From positions 31,414 through 95,413 of the forward strand of contig NZ_AUID01000009.1 in assembly GCF_000423525.1 (NCBI RefSeq): DNA of 64,000 nucleotides, read 5' to 3'. The stretch comes from Proteocatella sphenisci DSM 23131. GTDB lineage: Bacteria > Bacillota > Clostridia > Peptostreptococcales > Filifactoraceae. A model generated the notes under the pieces. The model was not told the origin of the DNA. It saw only the letters and a program-made list of their open reading frames with translations, and did no database searches. Within the stretch, counting starts at the first letter, position 1. Each line of letters starts with the position of its first letter. A program made the position numbers and the translations under genes. Of the stretch, positions 8,739 to 17,472 are shown in pieces.

Positions 8739-9497
8739 TTAAAATATTTTTTTCCCTCTATAATAATAAGCATATATTTTTTCAAAGTCCTGGTCTGTAA
8801 ATATTTTCTGGGCCACAGCATTATCTTCTTGAACGTCTGCTATAACAACTTTTATCCCTCTTGAAAGTCCCTTGCAGAGCATACCTTTGAGCAGTTTTTT
8901 ACCATAGTCCAGGTTTCTGTATTTTGGGGATACAAACAAGTCGTTTATTATCATATACTCGTCAATAAAGGTAACATAGCCCATGGCTATAACCCGTTCT
9001 CTGTCTACTATTGCAAAGAACATATTCTCAAGCATGCTTTTTTGTATATTGTCTTCAAAAAAAGATTTTTGCCCTGGGTGCATGTCAGTAAGATGCTGGT
9101 AGTCACTTAGCCACTCGTCATTAAGGCTGGTGTCTACGAATATCCCCTGCTCAATAAAATTTGCGAATGCAAAAAGTTCTTTTTCCCTGTTTTCAAGATT
9201 GAGTGCAAGTACCACCCCAGGGTTTGATATTTCAAATCCACTCCTGACCATTTCCATCTCAAGATGTTCAAATTCCTTTGAGAATACAACTCTGTAATAT
9301 GGGTTTATGTCATTCTTGGATAGTTTTTTTAAGTGCCTGTCCATTATATTAACTATTTCATTCTTTTCAGGAGGAATTAGCATATTTATTGTACAGACAT
9401 TTGCCGTATTGAAATATCTTATTAAAAAACCATTATCTATCGTTATGCCAGATGAAGGATTAGAATTCATCAAAAGTTCTTCTATTCTTTGTATCAT
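8739..9497 (-). CDS. GNAT-family N-acetyltransferase
   Basis: The C-terminal half (about residues 135-245) has a GNAT acetyl-CoA fold: FAIVDRERVIAMGYVTFID, then DLFVSPKYRNLDYGKKLLKG as the acetyl-CoA pyrophosphate loop (a variant of R/Q-x-x-G-x-G/A), then VIADVQEDNAVAQKIFTDQD. The N-terminal 130 residues are not recognised and may be a degenerate second GNAT copy. The substrate is unknown. It is a single gene on the minus strand between thrS and the infC promoter. The start follows AAGGG at a longish 11 nt. Confidence 0.75.
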   Translation of the reverse strand: MIQRIEELLMNSNPSSGITIDNGFLIRYFNTANVCTINMLIPPEKNEIVNIMDRHLKKLSKNDINPYYRVVFSKEFEHLEMEMVRSGFEISNPGVVLALNLENREKELFAFANFIEQGIFVDTSLNDEWLSDYQHLTDMHPGQKSFFEDNIQKSMLENMFFAIVDRERVIAMGYVTFIDEYMIINDLFVSPKYRNLDYGKKLLKGMLCKGLSRGIKVVIADVQEDNAVAQKIFTDQDFEKIYAYYYRGKKIF

Positions 9498-9549
9498 CGA
9501 ATCAGCGCCCTTCTAACTATATTTTATGATATTATAACATAAAATTTAA

Positions 9550-11457
9550 TTAAATTCTATCCTTTGATTCTTTAACCAGCTTGTCCACGAATTCCTGAAT
9601 GCTTAGTGAACCCAGTTCTCCACCGTCTCTTGATCTTACAGATACATTTCCTTCGTTAACTTCTTTTTCTCCAACAATTATCATATATGGTACTTTTTCC
9701 ATCTGAGCTTCTCTTATCTTGTAACCTATTTTTTCTGCTCTGTCATCGATTGTAACTCTTATTCCTGCATCAAAAAGTTTCTTGTAAAGATCGTCTGCAT
9801 AGTCCATGAACTTGTCAGATATAGGAAGAATCTTTGCCTGAACTGGAGAAAGCCATACAGGGAATTTTCCTGCGTATTGCTCTATAAGGATTCCTATAAA
9901 TCTTTCTATACTTCCAAATGCAACTCTGTGAATCATTATAGGTCTGTGCTTTTCGCCGTCTTTTCCTGTGTAAGTCAGGTCAAATCGCTGTGGAAGCTGA
10001 TAGTCAAGCTGGATTGTTCCACACTGCCAAGTTCTTCCTATACAGTCTCTAAGATGGAAATCTATCTTAGGCCCGTAAAATGCTCCGTCTCCTTCGTTGA
10101 GTCTATAGTCTAATCCAAGCTCCTCAAGAGCGGCTTTTAGTGCTGCTTCTGCCTCATCCCACATTGATATTTCACCAAGGAAGCTCTCTGGTCTTGTAGA
10201 AAGTTCTACGTGATAAGAGAATCCAAACTGCTTGTAAACCTTGTCTATCAGCTGCGCAACACCCTTTATTTCATCCTTGATCTGTTCAGGAAGCATGAAT
10301 ATATGTGCATCGTCTTGCGTAAATGCTCTTACTCTCATAAGTCCATGAAGGGCTCCTGAAAGCTCATGTCTGTGAACCCTTCCAACTTCTCCCATTCTTA
10401 TAGGAAAATCTCTGTAAGACCTCATTTTTGTCTTGTAGGCAAGCATGCCTCCAGGACAGTTCATAGGCTTGATGGCAAAATCCTCATCATCTATCTGTAC
10501 TGTATACATATTTTCCTTGTAGTGGAACCAGTGACCAGAAGTTTCCCAAAGTTTTCTGTTAAGTATGATTGGTGTTTCAATCTCAACATAACCAGCCGCT
10601 CTGTGTACTTCTCTCCAGTATGTCATAAGTTCATTTTTGAGTATTGTTCCATTTGGAAGGAAGAATGGGAATCCAGGTCCCTCTTCTAATATTGTAAACA
10701 GTTCCAGTTCTTTTCCAAGTTTTCTGTGGTCTCTTTTTTTAGCTTCTTCTATCATTTCAAGATATTCATCAAGAAATTTCTTTTTCTCAAAAGATATACC
10801 ATAGACTCTTTGAAGCATCTTATTGGACTGGTCTGCTCTCCAATATGCACCTGCAACACTTGTAAGTTTTAATGCCTTTACTTTTTTAGTATTTGAAAGG
10901 TGTGGCCCTGCACAAAGATCTACAAAGTCTCCCTGTCTGTAAAAGGAAAGTCTCTGCCCTTCTTTTGCAAGATCCTTTATAAGCTCTATCTTATAGTCTT
11001 CATTTCTTTCTTTCATCAGCGCTATGGCCTCATCTTCATCAAGCTCAAATCTTTCAATATCAAGCTCTGATTTCACTATTTTTTTCATTTCAGCTTCAAT
11101 TTTTTCAAGATCTTCAGGAGTAAGTCTGTAGTCCAGGTCTATATCATAATAGAAGCCATTTTCTACAGCTGGACCTGTTCCAAGCTTTGTGTCCGGAAAC
11201 AGATTTTTGATTGCATGGGCCATTATATGAGTGGAAGTATGCCAGAAAATATCTTTTCCATCTGCATCATCAAATTTTAAAAAGTCAATCTTTCCGTCTT
11301 CTTCTATGAGATGATTGGTTTCTACTACCTCTCCGTTAAATTTTGCACCTACTACCGCTCTTCCAAGTCCTTCACTTATTGAATTAGCAACATCCAATAC
11401 GCTTACCTTTGATTCAAACTCTTTTATTGAGCCATCTTTTAACTGTACTTTAATCAT
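9550..11457 (-). CDS. thrS: Threonyl-tRNA synthetase
   Basis: Charges tRNA-Thr. Domain order is TGS (residues 1-62), the second additional/editing domain with its zinc-like HTSTHIMAHA and CAGPH motifs, the class II catalytic core (MNCPGGMLAYK, MRVRAFTQDDAHIF, GDGAFYGPKIDFH, FGSIERFIGILIE) and the anticodon-binding domain from about residue 535. At 635 residues it is full length. The ATG at 11457 follows GGAGG; a GTG four codons upstream overlaps that site. Expression is controlled by the T-box just upstream. Confidence 0.97.
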   Translation of the reverse strand: MIKVQLKDGSIKEFESKVSVLDVANSISEGLGRAVVGAKFNGEVVETNHLIEEDGKIDFLKFDDADGKDIFWHTSTHIMAHAIKNLFPDTKLGTGPAVENGFYYDIDLDYRLTPEDLEKIEAEMKKIVKSELDIERFELDEDEAIALMKERNEDYKIELIKDLAKEGQRLSFYRQGDFVDLCAGPHLSNTKKVKALKLTSVAGAYWRADQSNKMLQRVYGISFEKKKFLDEYLEMIEEAKKRDHRKLGKELELFTILEEGPGFPFFLPNGTILKNELMTYWREVHRAAGYVEIETPIILNRKLWETSGHWFHYKENMYTVQIDDEDFAIKPMNCPGGMLAYKTKMRSYRDFPIRMGEVGRVHRHELSGALHGLMRVRAFTQDDAHIFMLPEQIKDEIKGVAQLIDKVYKQFGFSYHVELSTRPESFLGEISMWDEAEAALKAALEELGLDYRLNEGDGAFYGPKIDFHLRDCIGRTWQCGTIQLDYQLPQRFDLTYTGKDGEKHRPIMIHRVAFGSIERFIGILIEQYAGKFPVWLSPVQAKILPISDKFMDYADDLYKKLFDAGIRVTIDDRAEKIGYKIREAQMEKVPYMIIVGEKEVNEGNVSVRSRDGGELGSLSIQEFVDKLVKESKDRI

Positions 11458-11486
11458 ATTATCCTCCACTTTTAAATTATGGTATT

Positions 11487-11705
11487 AAAAAATCCCACGA
11501 GCATATAAGCTCATGGGACGTGTATACGTGGTTCCACCCAAGTTTGTTCTCTTATGGCTGTATCGGGCCTCCCGCTCATTACTAATGAGTGCTCTAAGGT
11601 GGTTTTCATAGTTATATTTACCAGAAACTCTCAGCTAAATGTTTCTTCTCTGTAGATAACAAATCACTATTACTCGTCTTTTCAACGCATTATATTATAT
11701 ATCTT
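11487..11705 (-). promoter_or_regulatory. T-box riboswitch controlling thrS
   Basis: The minus-strand leader shows the T-box antiterminator sequence GGGTGGAACCACG (11539-11527), followed by a terminator with stem TCCCACGAGC/GCTCATGGGA and TTTTTT (11519-11487). A stem-I-like region begins near 11700. The segment GAAAACCACCTT contains ACC followed by A at the expected specifier position, matching threonine. Uncharged tRNA-Thr should stabilise the antiterminator. Confidence 0.92.
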
Positions 11706-11712
11706 AACAACA

Positions 11713-11741
11713 ATTATATTATCAAGAAATATTTTTGTCAA
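11713..11741 (-). promoter_or_regulatory. Promoter of the thrS T-box transcript
   Basis: TTGACA (11741-11736) and TATAAT (11718-11713) with a 17-nt spacer, directly upstream of the T-box. Confidence 0.88.
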
Positions 11742-11747
11742 CAGTAA

Positions 11748-12353
11748 TTACCACAAAAATTGCATCACTACTGCCTGAAATAGTCCAATCGCGGCTCCAA
11801 GAAAGCCTCCTAGAACCTCTATATGTTTAAGTTCCGACTTTGCGACACTTAAAATTATCTCTTCTATCTTTTCAAGTTCAAACTGATTAATCTTTTCCTC
11901 GACCATTTCGCCTATATTTACATTTTCTCCGGCTTTTTTTATCAATTCTCCAGATTTTTCATCTATGAATACTGATATTTCCTTATCTACAACATCTCCA
12001 AACATTCCCATTGCCATCATTTTAAGGCTCGATGGAAGTATGGACATCTTTTCGTCTATAACAGTTGATATCTTTCCTTTGATCTCATCTGCTATCCAAT
12101 TCTTGTTTTCATCGGTAAGAAGTTTTTCGCCTATCTCGTCCATAGATATCAGTTCATCATGAACTGTCTGTCCAATGTTTCTGGCTATATCAAATCTTCG
12201 CTTTGGTATAAGCCCTATGATATGAAAGTTTATAAGTGGTATTTTTACTGGCAAAAGTGGACGAAATAAAAGCTTGATAGCTATGACATTAGTCATCCAG
12301 CCTATAAGACCACCAACCACCACCATAAACATAATTTTTAAAAATAACTGCAT
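11748..12353 (-). CDS. DUF445-family membrane protein (short form)
   Basis: Hydrophobic segments at both ends (residues 1-20 and about 180-201) flank a charged helical middle. The opening VVGGLIGWMTNVIAIKLLFRP and the closing LGGFLGAAIGLFQ are typical of DUF445/YheB-like proteins, whose function is not established. At 201 residues it is about half the length of the longer family members. It directly follows nusB with no gap. No biochemical role can be inferred. Confidence 0.75.
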   Translation of the reverse strand: MQLFLKIMFMVVVGGLIGWMTNVIAIKLLFRPLLPVKIPLINFHIIGLIPKRRFDIARNIGQTVHDELISMDEIGEKLLTDENKNWIADEIKGKISTVIDEKMSILPSSLKMMAMGMFGDVVDKEISVFIDEKSGELIKKAGENVNIGEMVEEKINQFELEKIEEIILSVAKSELKHIEVLGGFLGAAIGLFQAVVMQFLW

Positions 12354-12764
12354 TTACTCACCTTTTTTCGTTGATTCAAATATATTTCTTAAAACCTTAT
12401 TTATGAATTTAAAGGCCTTTTCTTCTGAGAACAGTTTTGCAAGTTCTACCGCTTCGTTTATAGACACCGCTTCAGGCACATCATCAAAATAAAGCATCTC
12501 TGTCGTTGCTGCCCTTATTATACTAAGATCTATTTTACCTAGTCTTTCCATCTTCCACTTCTGAAGATTTTCAGAAATAGCAGCATTTACTTCTTCTTTA
12601 TTATCAAAATAAGTTTCAAGTATTCTTTTTGCAAATTTCAAATTTTCTTTATCAAGTTCATATTTATCAAAATACTCGTTGATATATGAAGTCTCATCTT
12701 CTTTTTGCACAACCATTTCATACAAAAGCTCTACGGCTTTTTGACGTTCATCTCTTCTTCCCAT
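12354..12764 (-). CDS. nusB: Transcription antitermination factor NusB
   Basis: RNA-binding all-helical protein that with NusE/S10 forms the boxA antitermination complex on rRNA operons. The 136 residues match NusB: GRRDERQKAVELLYEM at the start, then WKMERLGKIDLSIIRAA and VSINEAVELAKLFSEEKAFKF followed by INKVLRNI. It lies 10 nt after the Asp23-family gene and abuts the DUF445 gene. Confidence 0.95.
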   Translation of the reverse strand: MGRRDERQKAVELLYEMVVQKEDETSYINEYFDKYELDKENLKFAKRILETYFDNKEEVNAAISENLQKWKMERLGKIDLSIIRAATTEMLYFDDVPEAVSINEAVELAKLFSEEKAFKFINKVLRNIFESTKKGE

Positions 12765-12774
12765 ATTTTCTCCA

Positions 12775-13146
12775 TTATTCTGATACGTTTTTTTGCTTAT
12801 CAGGTTTTTCTGACTTTATAACTACTCCATGCACATGAACGTTAACTTCAATAACTTGTCTTTCAGTCATTGATTCTATAGCGTTTTTTACATTTTCCTG
12901 TACTTTTTTTGCAATTTCTGGAATTATTTGACCATATTCTACATCAATAATTATAGTCACGGCTATTTTCTCTTCATCAAGAACCACAGAAACGCCCTTG
13001 TTGAATTTCTTCCCTCTGAATATTTCCAGCAGTGCATCTGCTATTCCACTGTATACCCCTGCTACACCCTTTATTTCATCCGCCGCTATATTTGATATAG
13101 TAACGATTACATCTTCTGATATATTGATATTTCCCATCTCGCTCAT
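12775..13146 (-). CDS. Asp23/Gls24-family envelope stress protein
   Basis: Small Asp23/Gls24 domain protein of about 123 residues (ISEDVIVTISNIAADEIKGV, GVSVVLDEEKIAVTIIIDV, VNVHVHGVVI). In Gram-positive bacteria members associate with the inner face of the membrane and are often called alkaline-shock proteins. Their biochemical role is unclear. The start at 13146 follows AGGAGGT; an ATG 12 codons upstream lacks a site. It sits between plsX and nusB, as in many Clostridia. Confidence 0.9.
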   Translation of the reverse strand: MSEMGNINISEDVIVTISNIAADEIKGVAGVYSGIADALLEIFRGKKFNKGVSVVLDEEKIAVTIIIDVEYGQIIPEIAKKVQENVKNAIESMTERQVIEVNVHVHGVVIKSEKPDKQKNVSE

Positions 13147-13221
13147 ACTACGACCTCCTGATTTTGTATATAATTCATACATATCATTATATCAAACTTT
13201 ACCTCAAGTGGCAAAATATTT

Positions 13222-14217
13222 TTAAATCTCTGATATGTGCGACTTGAGATCTTCAATATAATTGGAATCTTTAAATTTCTTTGCCTGAAGGATTGCATTT
13301 GTAATAGCAAGTGCCTTTGAATTTCCATGGGCCTTGAGTACTACACCATCAACTCCTAAAAACGGAGCTCCACCTATTGCATCAGCACTAAATCCGTCTT
13401 TTAACTTTCTCATGTCATTCTTGATCATAGCCCCTGCAATTTTTCCCTTTGCAGATGACATCATGACGTCTTTCATCATATTCATAATAGTTGAAGCTAC
13501 GCCTTCGGTAGTCTTCAAAACTATATTTCCTGTAAATCCATCAGTTACAGCTACGTCCACTGTGCCTTCAGGCATATCTCTGCCTTCAATATTTCCATAA
13601 AAATTAATCTGAGTGCTTTCTTTCATGAGTAAATAGGCTTCTTTTGTAAGGTCATTGCCTTTGCCTTCTTCTGAGCCATTATTCAAGAGTCCTACCGAAG
13701 GATTTTCTATGCCAAGCACATTTTTCGCATAGAGTGATCCCATTACTCCAAATTCAAGTATATTTCTTGCCTTACACTCTGCGTTTGCACCTATGTCAAG
13801 CAGGACCGTATATCCTTTTGGATTTGGAAAAAATCCAGTAAGCGCAGGTCTGTCAATCCCTTTTATTCTTCCCACTACAAAAAGACCTCCCACGAGTATT
13901 GCCCCTGTGCTCCCAGCGCCCAGGAACGCATCCACTTTTTTGTCTTTTAAAAGTTTCATTGCAATAACAAGAGAAGAATCTTTTTTTGATCTGACAGCTC
14001 TTGTAGGAGCATCGTCAAATTCTATTACTTCAGTAGCATTTACAACTTCTATTCCCGATCTGTCTTTAGTTTTTTTATCTATGATTTTATTTATTTCATC
14101 TTCTTTTCCAACAAGGACTACCGTTATGTCTGGATTTTTGCTTACAGCATCAAGCGCTCCGACAACTATCTCATATGGTGCATGGTCTCCACCCATAGCA
14201 TCTACAGCTATTCTCAT
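13222..14217 (-). CDS. plsX: Phosphate acyltransferase PlsX
   Basis: Converts acyl-ACP to acyl-phosphate, the acyl donor for PlsY in phospholipid synthesis. Family motifs are IAVDAMGGDHAP at the N-terminus, FLGAGSTGAILVGG, PALTGFFPNPKGYTVLLDIG and AIGGAPFLGVDGVVLKAHG. Starting at 14217, 5 nt after GGAGG, it is 331 residues, normal for the family. It follows rpmF in the common yceD-rpmF-plsX order, but a hairpin terminator lies between rpmF and plsX. Confidence 0.97.
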   Translation of the reverse strand: MRIAVDAMGGDHAPYEIVVGALDAVSKNPDITVVLVGKEDEINKIIDKKTKDRSGIEVVNATEVIEFDDAPTRAVRSKKDSSLVIAMKLLKDKKVDAFLGAGSTGAILVGGLFVVGRIKGIDRPALTGFFPNPKGYTVLLDIGANAECKARNILEFGVMGSLYAKNVLGIENPSVGLLNNGSEEGKGNDLTKEAYLLMKESTQINFYGNIEGRDMPEGTVDVAVTDGFTGNIVLKTTEGVASTIMNMMKDVMMSSAKGKIAGAMIKNDMRKLKDGFSADAIGGAPFLGVDGVVLKAHGNSKALAITNAILQAKKFKDSNYIEDLKSHISEI

Positions 14218-14234
14218 CGTATCCTCCTGCATAA

Positions 14235-14266
14235 TAAAAAAAAGCATGTAGTGTCCACCTACATGC
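14235..14266 (-). terminator. Internal terminator between rpmF and plsX
   Basis: On the minus strand GCATGTAG pairs with CTACATGC around a 7-nt loop, followed by eight or more T residues. It stands 18 nt before the plsX start and should lower plsX expression relative to the ribosomal-protein gene. Confidence 0.85.
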
Positions 14267-14276
14267 CGGTAAAAAT

Positions 14277-14453
14277 TTACTTCGCTATTACTTCTACGCC
14301 TTTATAAAATCCACATTCAGGACAAACTCTATGTGATAATTTTAATTCGTTACACTGTGGGCATTTTGTTAAACCCTTTGCACTGATCTGCATAACTGTC
14401 GCTCTTCTTGAACGTGTTGCAGATTTAGCCATTTTACGCTTTGGAACTGCCAT
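14277..14453 (-). CDS. rpmF: 50S ribosomal protein L32
   Basis: A 58-residue protein read directly from the minus strand: MAVPKRKMAKSATRSRR at the start, then zinc-ribbon pairs CPQC and CPEC, ending KGVEVIAK. This is the zinc-binding (C+) form of L32. GGAGGTG lies just upstream. It follows yceD by 17 nt, the usual pairing. Confidence 0.97.
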   Translation of the reverse strand: MAVPKRKMAKSATRSRRATVMQISAKGLTKCPQCNELKLSHRVCPECGFYKGVEVIAK

Positions 14454-14470
14454 TTATGTCCACCTCCTTT

Positions 14471-14974
14471 TTATTTAATCATTTCTTTTAGTTTATCAAA
14501 TCTGACATCAATATTATCGTCTGACATACTGCATTTGCACTGGACTTTATTGAAGTTACTTCCACATACTGGACACATACCCAAGCAATCCTCTTTACAA
14601 AGTAGTTTATAAGGTATCTGATTCAAAATCTCAATAAAGCAGAGATCCATCAAATCTACATGATTCTCAGAAATAACGTAAGTATCATATTCTTCTGAAA
14701 AAATCTCATTTCCTGATACCAAATATACAATTACGTCCTCACTGACTGATACGTCTGCATCGTCTAAACATCTTGCACACTGGCCCTTAACCTTAGCTGA
14801 TAGCTTCGCATTTAACACCAATCGATCATCAGTTTTAACTATAATTCCATTTAAAACAACCGGTGAAGAAAATCTGAGATCATGTTTATTGTTATTCGTC
14901 TGATCCATATCAAAGCTCACATTTACTGCCAGAGTGCTTCTCTCGCCGGACAAAATTCCACTTAAATTCATCAT
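14471..14974 (-). CDS. yceD: YceD/DUF177-family protein, 23S rRNA accumulation protein
   Basis: The DUF177 family is linked in other organisms to 23S rRNA accumulation and is almost always next to rpmF, as here. Recognisable features are the central CARCLDDADVSV segment and a C-terminal cysteine-rich site (CKEDCLGMCPVCGSNFN, then CKC) that may bind zinc. The start at 14974 is 8 nt after AGAGG. ATG codons three nt either side of the chosen one are possible alternatives. First gene after the promoter at 15002-15030. Confidence 0.88.
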   Translation of the reverse strand: MMNLSGILSGERSTLAVNVSFDMDQTNNNKHDLRFSSPVVLNGIIVKTDDRLVLNAKLSAKVKGQCARCLDDADVSVSEDVIVYLVSGNEIFSEEYDTYVISENHVDLMDLCFIEILNQIPYKLLCKEDCLGMCPVCGSNFNKVQCKCSMSDDNIDVRFDKLKEMIK

Positions 14975-15001
14975 GTTCATCACCTCTTATTTATCACAAA
15001 C

Positions 15002-15030
15002 ATTATACATAAATAAAAAATATTTGTCAA
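15002..15030 (-). promoter_or_regulatory. Promoter of yceD-rpmF(-plsX)
   Basis: TTGACA (15030-15025) and TATAAT (15007-15002) on the minus strand with a 17-nt spacer. Confidence 0.85.
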
Positions 15031-15046
15031 GTTTAATTGCCTTACA

Positions 15047-15080
15047 AGTTAAAATCAATAAGGTCGCCCTTATTGATTTT
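15047..15080 (-). terminator. Probable terminator of ackA
   Basis: AAAATCAATAAGG pairs with CCTTATTGATTTT around a 4-nt loop downstream of ackA on the minus strand. The T tract after the hairpin is short and interrupted (TTTTAACTTG), so termination may be partial. Confidence 0.65.
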
Positions 15081-15101
15081 AAGCATTTTATGATATTTGA
15101 A

Positions 15102-16298
15102 CTATTTTACTAATTCTAAAGTATCTCTTGCAATCATAACTTCTTCGTTAGTTGGAATACAAAGTACTTTTACTGCTGAATCAGCTGCAGATATAACTTT
15201 TTCTTTTCCTCTTACTTTGTTTTCAACTTTATCTATTGATATTCCAAGTCTCTCAAGTCCGCCACAAATTTCTTCTCTTGCGTCAATTGAGTTTTCTCCA
15301 AGTCCAGCAGTGAATACTATCACATCTACTCCGCCCATTTCAGCCATGTAAGATCCGATGTACTTCTTAACTCTCTTGTAGTATGTCTCAAGCGCTATAG
15401 CTGCTCTTTCGTTGCCTTCAGAAGCTGCATTTTCGATATCTCTGAAGTCTGAACTTACGCCCGACATACCAAAGACACCTGATTTTTTGTTCATTACGTC
15501 ATTTATTCCGTCTGCATCAAGATTAAGCTTTTTCATAAGGAATGTTACTATTGCAGGATCCATGTCCCCACATCTAGTTCCCATTATAAGGCCCTCAAGC
15601 GGAGTAAATCCCATTGATGTATCAACTACTTCTCCACCGTCAACAGCAGCTACAGAAGCTCCGTTTCCCAGGTGACAAGTTATTATTTTTAAATCCTTTA
15701 TATCTTTTCCAAGCATTTCAGCCGCTCTGTAGCTCACGTACTTGTGTGAAGTACCGTGGAATCCGTATCTTCTTACTCCAAAATCAGTATAGTACTCGTA
15801 AGGGATTCCGTACAGGTATGATGATTTTGGCATTGTCTGATGGAACGCTGTATCAAATACCGCAACCATTGGTATAGTTGGCAGTATTTCTCTGCATGCA
15901 TTTATTCCTATTAAGTTTGGCGGGTTGTGAAGTGGAGCAAGCTCTATACATTCTTCGAGTGCTTTTACAACTTCATCAGTAATAATTACTGATGATGCAA
16001 ATTTTTCTCCTGCATGAACAACTCTGTGTCCAACAGCATTGATTTCATCCATACTCTTGATTGCGCCATATTCTTTGTTAACAAGTGCATCCATTACATG
16101 CTTAAGTGCATCTTTGTGATCTTGCATTGGCTCTTCAATTATTTCTTTGTCTCTTCCTGGTGTCTCATGCTTTAGAACGGAACCATCTATTCCTATTCTT
16201 TCAACAAGACCTATAGCCAGTACAGACTCGTCTGTCATATCAATCAGCTGATATTTTAGTGATGAACTTCCGCAGTTAATTACTAATACTTTCAGCAA
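15102..16298 (-). CDS. ackA: Acetate kinase
   Basis: Interconverts acetyl-phosphate plus ADP with acetate plus ATP, the main substrate-level ATP step of acetate fermentation. Motifs are [50 protein letters not shown] and [13 protein letters not shown]. At 397-398 residues it is standard length. The start is odd: a TTG at 16298 lies only 4 nt after GGAGG, whereas the adjacent CTG at 16295 lies 7 nt away and gives the canonical MKVLVIN N-terminus. No pta gene is next to it; it stands between yceD and tRNA-Sec. Confidence 0.97.
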   Translation of the reverse strand: MLKVLVINCGSSSLKYQLIDMTDESVLAIGLVERIGIDGSVLKHETPGRDKEIIEEPMQDHKDALKHVMDALVNKEYGAIKSMDEINAVGHRVVHAGEKFASSVIITDEVVKALEECIELAPLHNPPNLIGINACREILPTIPMVAVFDTAFHQTMPKSSYLYGIPYEYYTDFGVRRYGFHGTSHKYVSYRAAEMLGKDIKDLKIITCHLGNGASVAAVDGGEVVDTSMGFTPLEGLIMGTRCGDMDPAIVTFLMKKLNLDADGINDVMNKKSGVFGMSGVSSDFRDIENAASEGNERAAIALETYYKRVKKYIGSYMAEMGGVDVIVFTAGLGENSIDAREEICGGLERLGISIDKVENKVRGKEKVISAADSAVKVLCIPTNEEVMIARDTLELVK

Positions 16299-16360
16299 TT
16301 TCCCTCCATCTTATATATGTAACACAACTAAATAATCATGTTATTATACTTTATAAAAAT

Positions 16361-16457
16361 TGGCGGGAATATGTGGGAATCGAACCCACCCAAGAAGCTA
16401 CTAACCCCTCGAACTGGTGTTGAAGACCAGCGGGCACACCAGCACCCATCTACTCCC
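16361..16457 (-). tRNA. selC: tRNA-Sec (anticodon TCA)
   Basis: Selenocysteine tRNA, 97 nt with CCA encoded. On the minus strand the acceptor begins GGGAGTAG and ends CATATTCCCGCCA. The D arm has a six-pair stem (GGGTGC/GTGCCC with GU pairs) and TGGT loop, typical of tRNA-Sec. The anticodon arm is GCTGGT-CTTCAAC-ACCAGT, giving anticodon TCA. A very long variable arm and a T arm of GTGGG-TTCGATT-CCCAC follow. The 8+5 acceptor/T arrangement fits bacterial tRNA-Sec. The last acceptor pair (G/A) is a mismatch. Confidence 0.95.
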
Positions 16458-16468
16458 AATCGCTATTA

Positions 16469-16497
16469 ATCTTAACATAGATTTTTTGTCATTTCAA
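16469..16497 (-). promoter_or_regulatory. Promoter of tRNA-Sec
   Basis: TTGAAA (16497-16492) and TAAGAT (16474-16469) with a 17-nt spacer, placing transcription start about 5-7 nt before the tRNA. Confidence 0.7.
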
Positions 16498-16567
16498 GAT
16501 ATTTTTACAATATACGGTAATTTTTGTGTAAAAAATTTAATGATTCAGTTTTTGCTGTCTTATATTT

Positions 16568-17452
16568 TTACAGTTTCATGGGGTCATATTCTTCTACAAA
16601 CCCTTCTCCAAGGACCTCTCTTACTTCAGCTATGGTAATAAAAGCATTTGGATCTATTTCCATTATTACCTGTCTTAGCAGTGGAAGTTCTTTTTGAGAA
16701 AGCACTACAAATATCATTTCTTTTTCCAATTTTGAGTACATGCCTCTCGCCTTGAGAGCCGTAGTACCTCTTCCAACAGTATTCATTATGGACTCAGCAA
16801 TTTCATCACTTCGCTCAGAAACTATAAATGCCGCCTTTGCAGAGCTTCCACCTTCGAGTACAAGTGTAACCATTTTGGTTGTAACTATGACAGATATTAT
16901 TGCATACATGGTATTTATAATTCCAAATACAAACATTCCTCCAACTATTATAATTGCGTCTATTAAGAGCATTACTTTTTGGATAGGAAGGTCCGGCTTT
17001 ATAAATTTGAATATAGCTGCAAGCATATCTGTGCCACCTGTCGTAGCTCCTGCCCTTATAACGAGTCCTACCCCGATTCCTACCAGCACCCCTCCAAAAA
17101 GACTTGAAAGTAATAGATCGTCTATATGGGCAAAGGGATTGGATAAAATTTCACACCCCCACAAGGATATAGAAAGAAATATCACCGCATAAAGCGATTT
17201 TTTTGCAAAAGCAAAACCCCTCTGTTTTATACTAACCGCAAACAAAGGTATGTTAAGAATAGCATTGGTAAGCCATATTGGAACCCCATTTTCAAAGAGT
17301 CCAAAAGATATTTTCTCAACAATTATTGCTATCCCCGTAAGCCCACCCGTAACAAGACCTGGCGGTGATAAGAACCAGGTTATTCCAAAAGCCAGAATAA
17401 TAGATCCTGCTAATATCATTATAATTTCACTTAATTTTAAAGTACTTTTCAT
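16568..17452 (-). CDS. YitT-family membrane protein (DUF161 + DUF2179)
   Basis: Integral membrane protein of 294 residues with five to six hydrophobic segments in the first 190 residues. These include the family stretches LSPPGLVTGGLTGIAIIVE and GLVIRAGATTGGTDMLAAI. A C-terminal cytoplasmic DUF2179 domain (about 215-285) includes RGTTALKARGMYSKLEKEM and DPNAFITIAEVREVLGEGF. Function is not established for most members; transport or export has been suggested. It follows the nitroreductase gene by 20 nt and may be co-transcribed. Confidence 0.88.
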   Translation of the reverse strand: MKSTLKLSEIIMILAGSIILAFGITWFLSPPGLVTGGLTGIAIIVEKISFGLFENGVPIWLTNAILNIPLFAVSIKQRGFAFAKKSLYAVIFLSISLWGCEILSNPFAHIDDLLLSSLFGGVLVGIGVGLVIRAGATTGGTDMLAAIFKFIKPDLPIQKVMLLIDAIIIVGGMFVFGIINTMYAIISVIVTTKMVTLVLEGGSSAKAAFIVSERSDEIAESIMNTVGRGTTALKARGMYSKLEKEMIFVVLSQKELPLLRQVIMEIDPNAFITIAEVREVLGEGFVEEYDPMKL

Positions 17453-17472
17453 TTTTTCCTTTCTATCAGGCT

